Shown here: positions 6,362-7,218 of the stretch, in pieces
Layout of the letters: every line of letters begins with the position of its first letter
How positions within the stretch are numbered: position 1 is the first letter of the stretch
DNA from: Alphaproteobacteria bacterium
Lineage (GTDB): Bacteria > Pseudomonadota > Alphaproteobacteria > Puniceispirillales > Marisalimonadaceae
Length of the DNA stretch: 7,218 bases
NCBI GenBank assembly: GCA_016777645.1
Contig: JADHRC010000080.1
Coordinates: 1 to 7,218 of the forward strand
Direction: 5' to 3'
Made by a program: the position numbers and the translations under genes
The notes under the pieces: generated by a model
The model's input: the letters and a program-made list of their open reading frames with translations, nothing else
The model's database searches: none
What the model was told of the DNA's origin: nothing

Positions 6362-7218
6362 ATGGACAACTCGAATATTATTATTACTGATAATGATACA
6401 TTAAAAGATTTTTATAATAAATGTATAAAAGAAAAAGTATTAGCAATTGATACTGAATTTATCAGAGAAAACTCCTATTATCCATCACTATGTTTAGTAC
6501 AAATTGCAGGAGAAAGTTTTTCTGCAGCTATAGATCCCTTGTCAGGTATTGATATGAAACCTGTATGGGATTTACTTGCTAATGAATCTATATTGAAAGT
6601 CTTTCATGCAGCAAGACAAGATTTAGAAATTTTTTTTAACTTAACTGGTAAATTGCCCAAGCCAATTTATGACACTCAAATTGCTTCTATGTTTTGTGGG
6701 TTAGGAGATCAAGTAGGATATGAAAAATTAGTAAGTCGATTTTTAGGAAAATCAATTAGCAAAGAAAATCAGTTTACCAATTGGCTTCAAAGACCGTTAT
6801 CCCAAGAACAATTAAATTATGCTATTTGTGATGTAACTTATCTAATCAAAATTTATCCTATAATCACAAAATTAATCGATGATCTTGAGCGAGAAGATTG
6901 GGTAAAAAAAGAGTTGCAATATCTCAATGATAAAAGTTTGTATGTTGTTGAACCTAGCAAAACTTGGGAAAAGATTAAGGTTAGACAATCTAATGGAGAA
7001 ATGCTTAACTATTTAAAAGATCTTGCTTCATGGAGAGAGGTCGAGTGCCAAAAAAGAAATATCCCTAGAAATTGGTTAATTAGAGATGACACTTTAGTAA
7101 ATATTGCTATCTTAAAACCACAAAAAATAGAAAAATTAAAAAAAATAAGAGGTGTTTCTAAAAATTTATCTGATAATGATCTTCATCAAATTTTAAAGAC
7201 GGTTAAGAAATCTAGCAC
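6362..7218 (+). CDS. rnd: Ribonuclease D (3' end cut off)
   Basis: DEDDy-type 3'-5' exoribonuclease used in 3' maturation of tRNA and other small RNAs. The 285 complete codons in the window cover the catalytic domain and the first HRDC domain; the family is usually about 380 residues, so roughly the last quarter is missing. Exo I is LAIDTEF with Asp30 and Glu32. Exo II is VFHAARQDLEIF with Asp87. Exo III is LNYAICDVTYL with Tyr153 and Asp157, the tyrosine defining the DEDDy class. YDTQIASMFCG and SRFLGKSISKENQFTNW are also typical RNase D sequence. An HRDC helical domain begins about residue 205 and includes LASWREVECQKRNIPRNWL. ATG 6362 is the first start in the frame and begins the family's normal N-terminus. 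It has no clear Shine-Dalgarno upstream (TTAAGTTAATAAAT). The gene is divergent from eipB with a 71-nt gap. Confidence 0.97.
   Translation, partial: MDNSNIIITDNDTLKDFYNKCIKEKVLAIDTEFIRENSYYPSLCLVQIAGESFSAAIDPLSGIDMKPVWDLLANESILKVFHAARQDLEIFFNLTGKLPKPIYDTQIASMFCGLGDQVGYEKLVSRFLGKSISKENQFTNWLQRPLSQEQLNYAICDVTYLIKIYPIITKLIDDLEREDWVKKELQYLNDKSLYVVEPSKTWEKIKVRQSNGEMLNYLKDLASWREVECQKRNIPRNWLIRDDTLVNIAILKPQKIEKLKKIRGVSKNLSDNDLHQILKTVKKSS

Overview
The window is AT-rich (roughly 30 % GC by eye) and densely coding. It carries six housekeeping genes and no mobile element, tRNA, rRNA, CRISPR array or defence gene. The proteins point to an alphaproteobacterium. The TopA C-terminal region, the cysteine-free 55-residue L33, the plsY-topA-rnr-rpmG order and above all an EipB/DUF1849 periplasmic protein are alphaproteobacterial traits. 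Low GC, short intergenic gaps and A-rich codon use fit a streamlined lineage (marine SAR11-like or another AT-rich alphaproteobacterium). The genus cannot be decided from this sequence alone.

Layout: 1-543 is the 3' part of plsY (glycerol-3-phosphate acyltransferase, + strand, cut by the window edge). 633-3149 is topA (DNA topoisomerase I, +). About 3172-5250 is rnr (RNase R, +), whose reading frame runs more than 300 nt upstream of its first ATG/GTG/TTG codon. 5318-5485 is rpmG (ribosomal protein L33, +), with its own likely promoter and a strong Shine-Dalgarno. 5490-6290 is eipB (DUF1849 periplasmic envelope-integrity protein, - strand), convergent with rpmG across a 4-nt gap. 6362-7218 is the 5' part of rnd (RNase D, +), divergent from eipB and cut by the window edge.

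Taken together, the genes serve phospholipid synthesis (PlsY), relief of negative supercoiling (TopA), RNA turnover and processing (RNase R, RNase D), translation (L33) and envelope maintenance (EipB). They look like a conserved core-genome neighbourhood rather than a dedicated pathway.

I found no undescribed system. The most notable point is the 5' end of rnr. RNase R homology begins about 50 nt after the topA stop, with no canonical start codon in frame and no room for the usual N-terminal winged-helix domain. An ATG-started mini-frame lies just upstream, one nucleotide out of register. An A10 tract also lies inside this 5' region.
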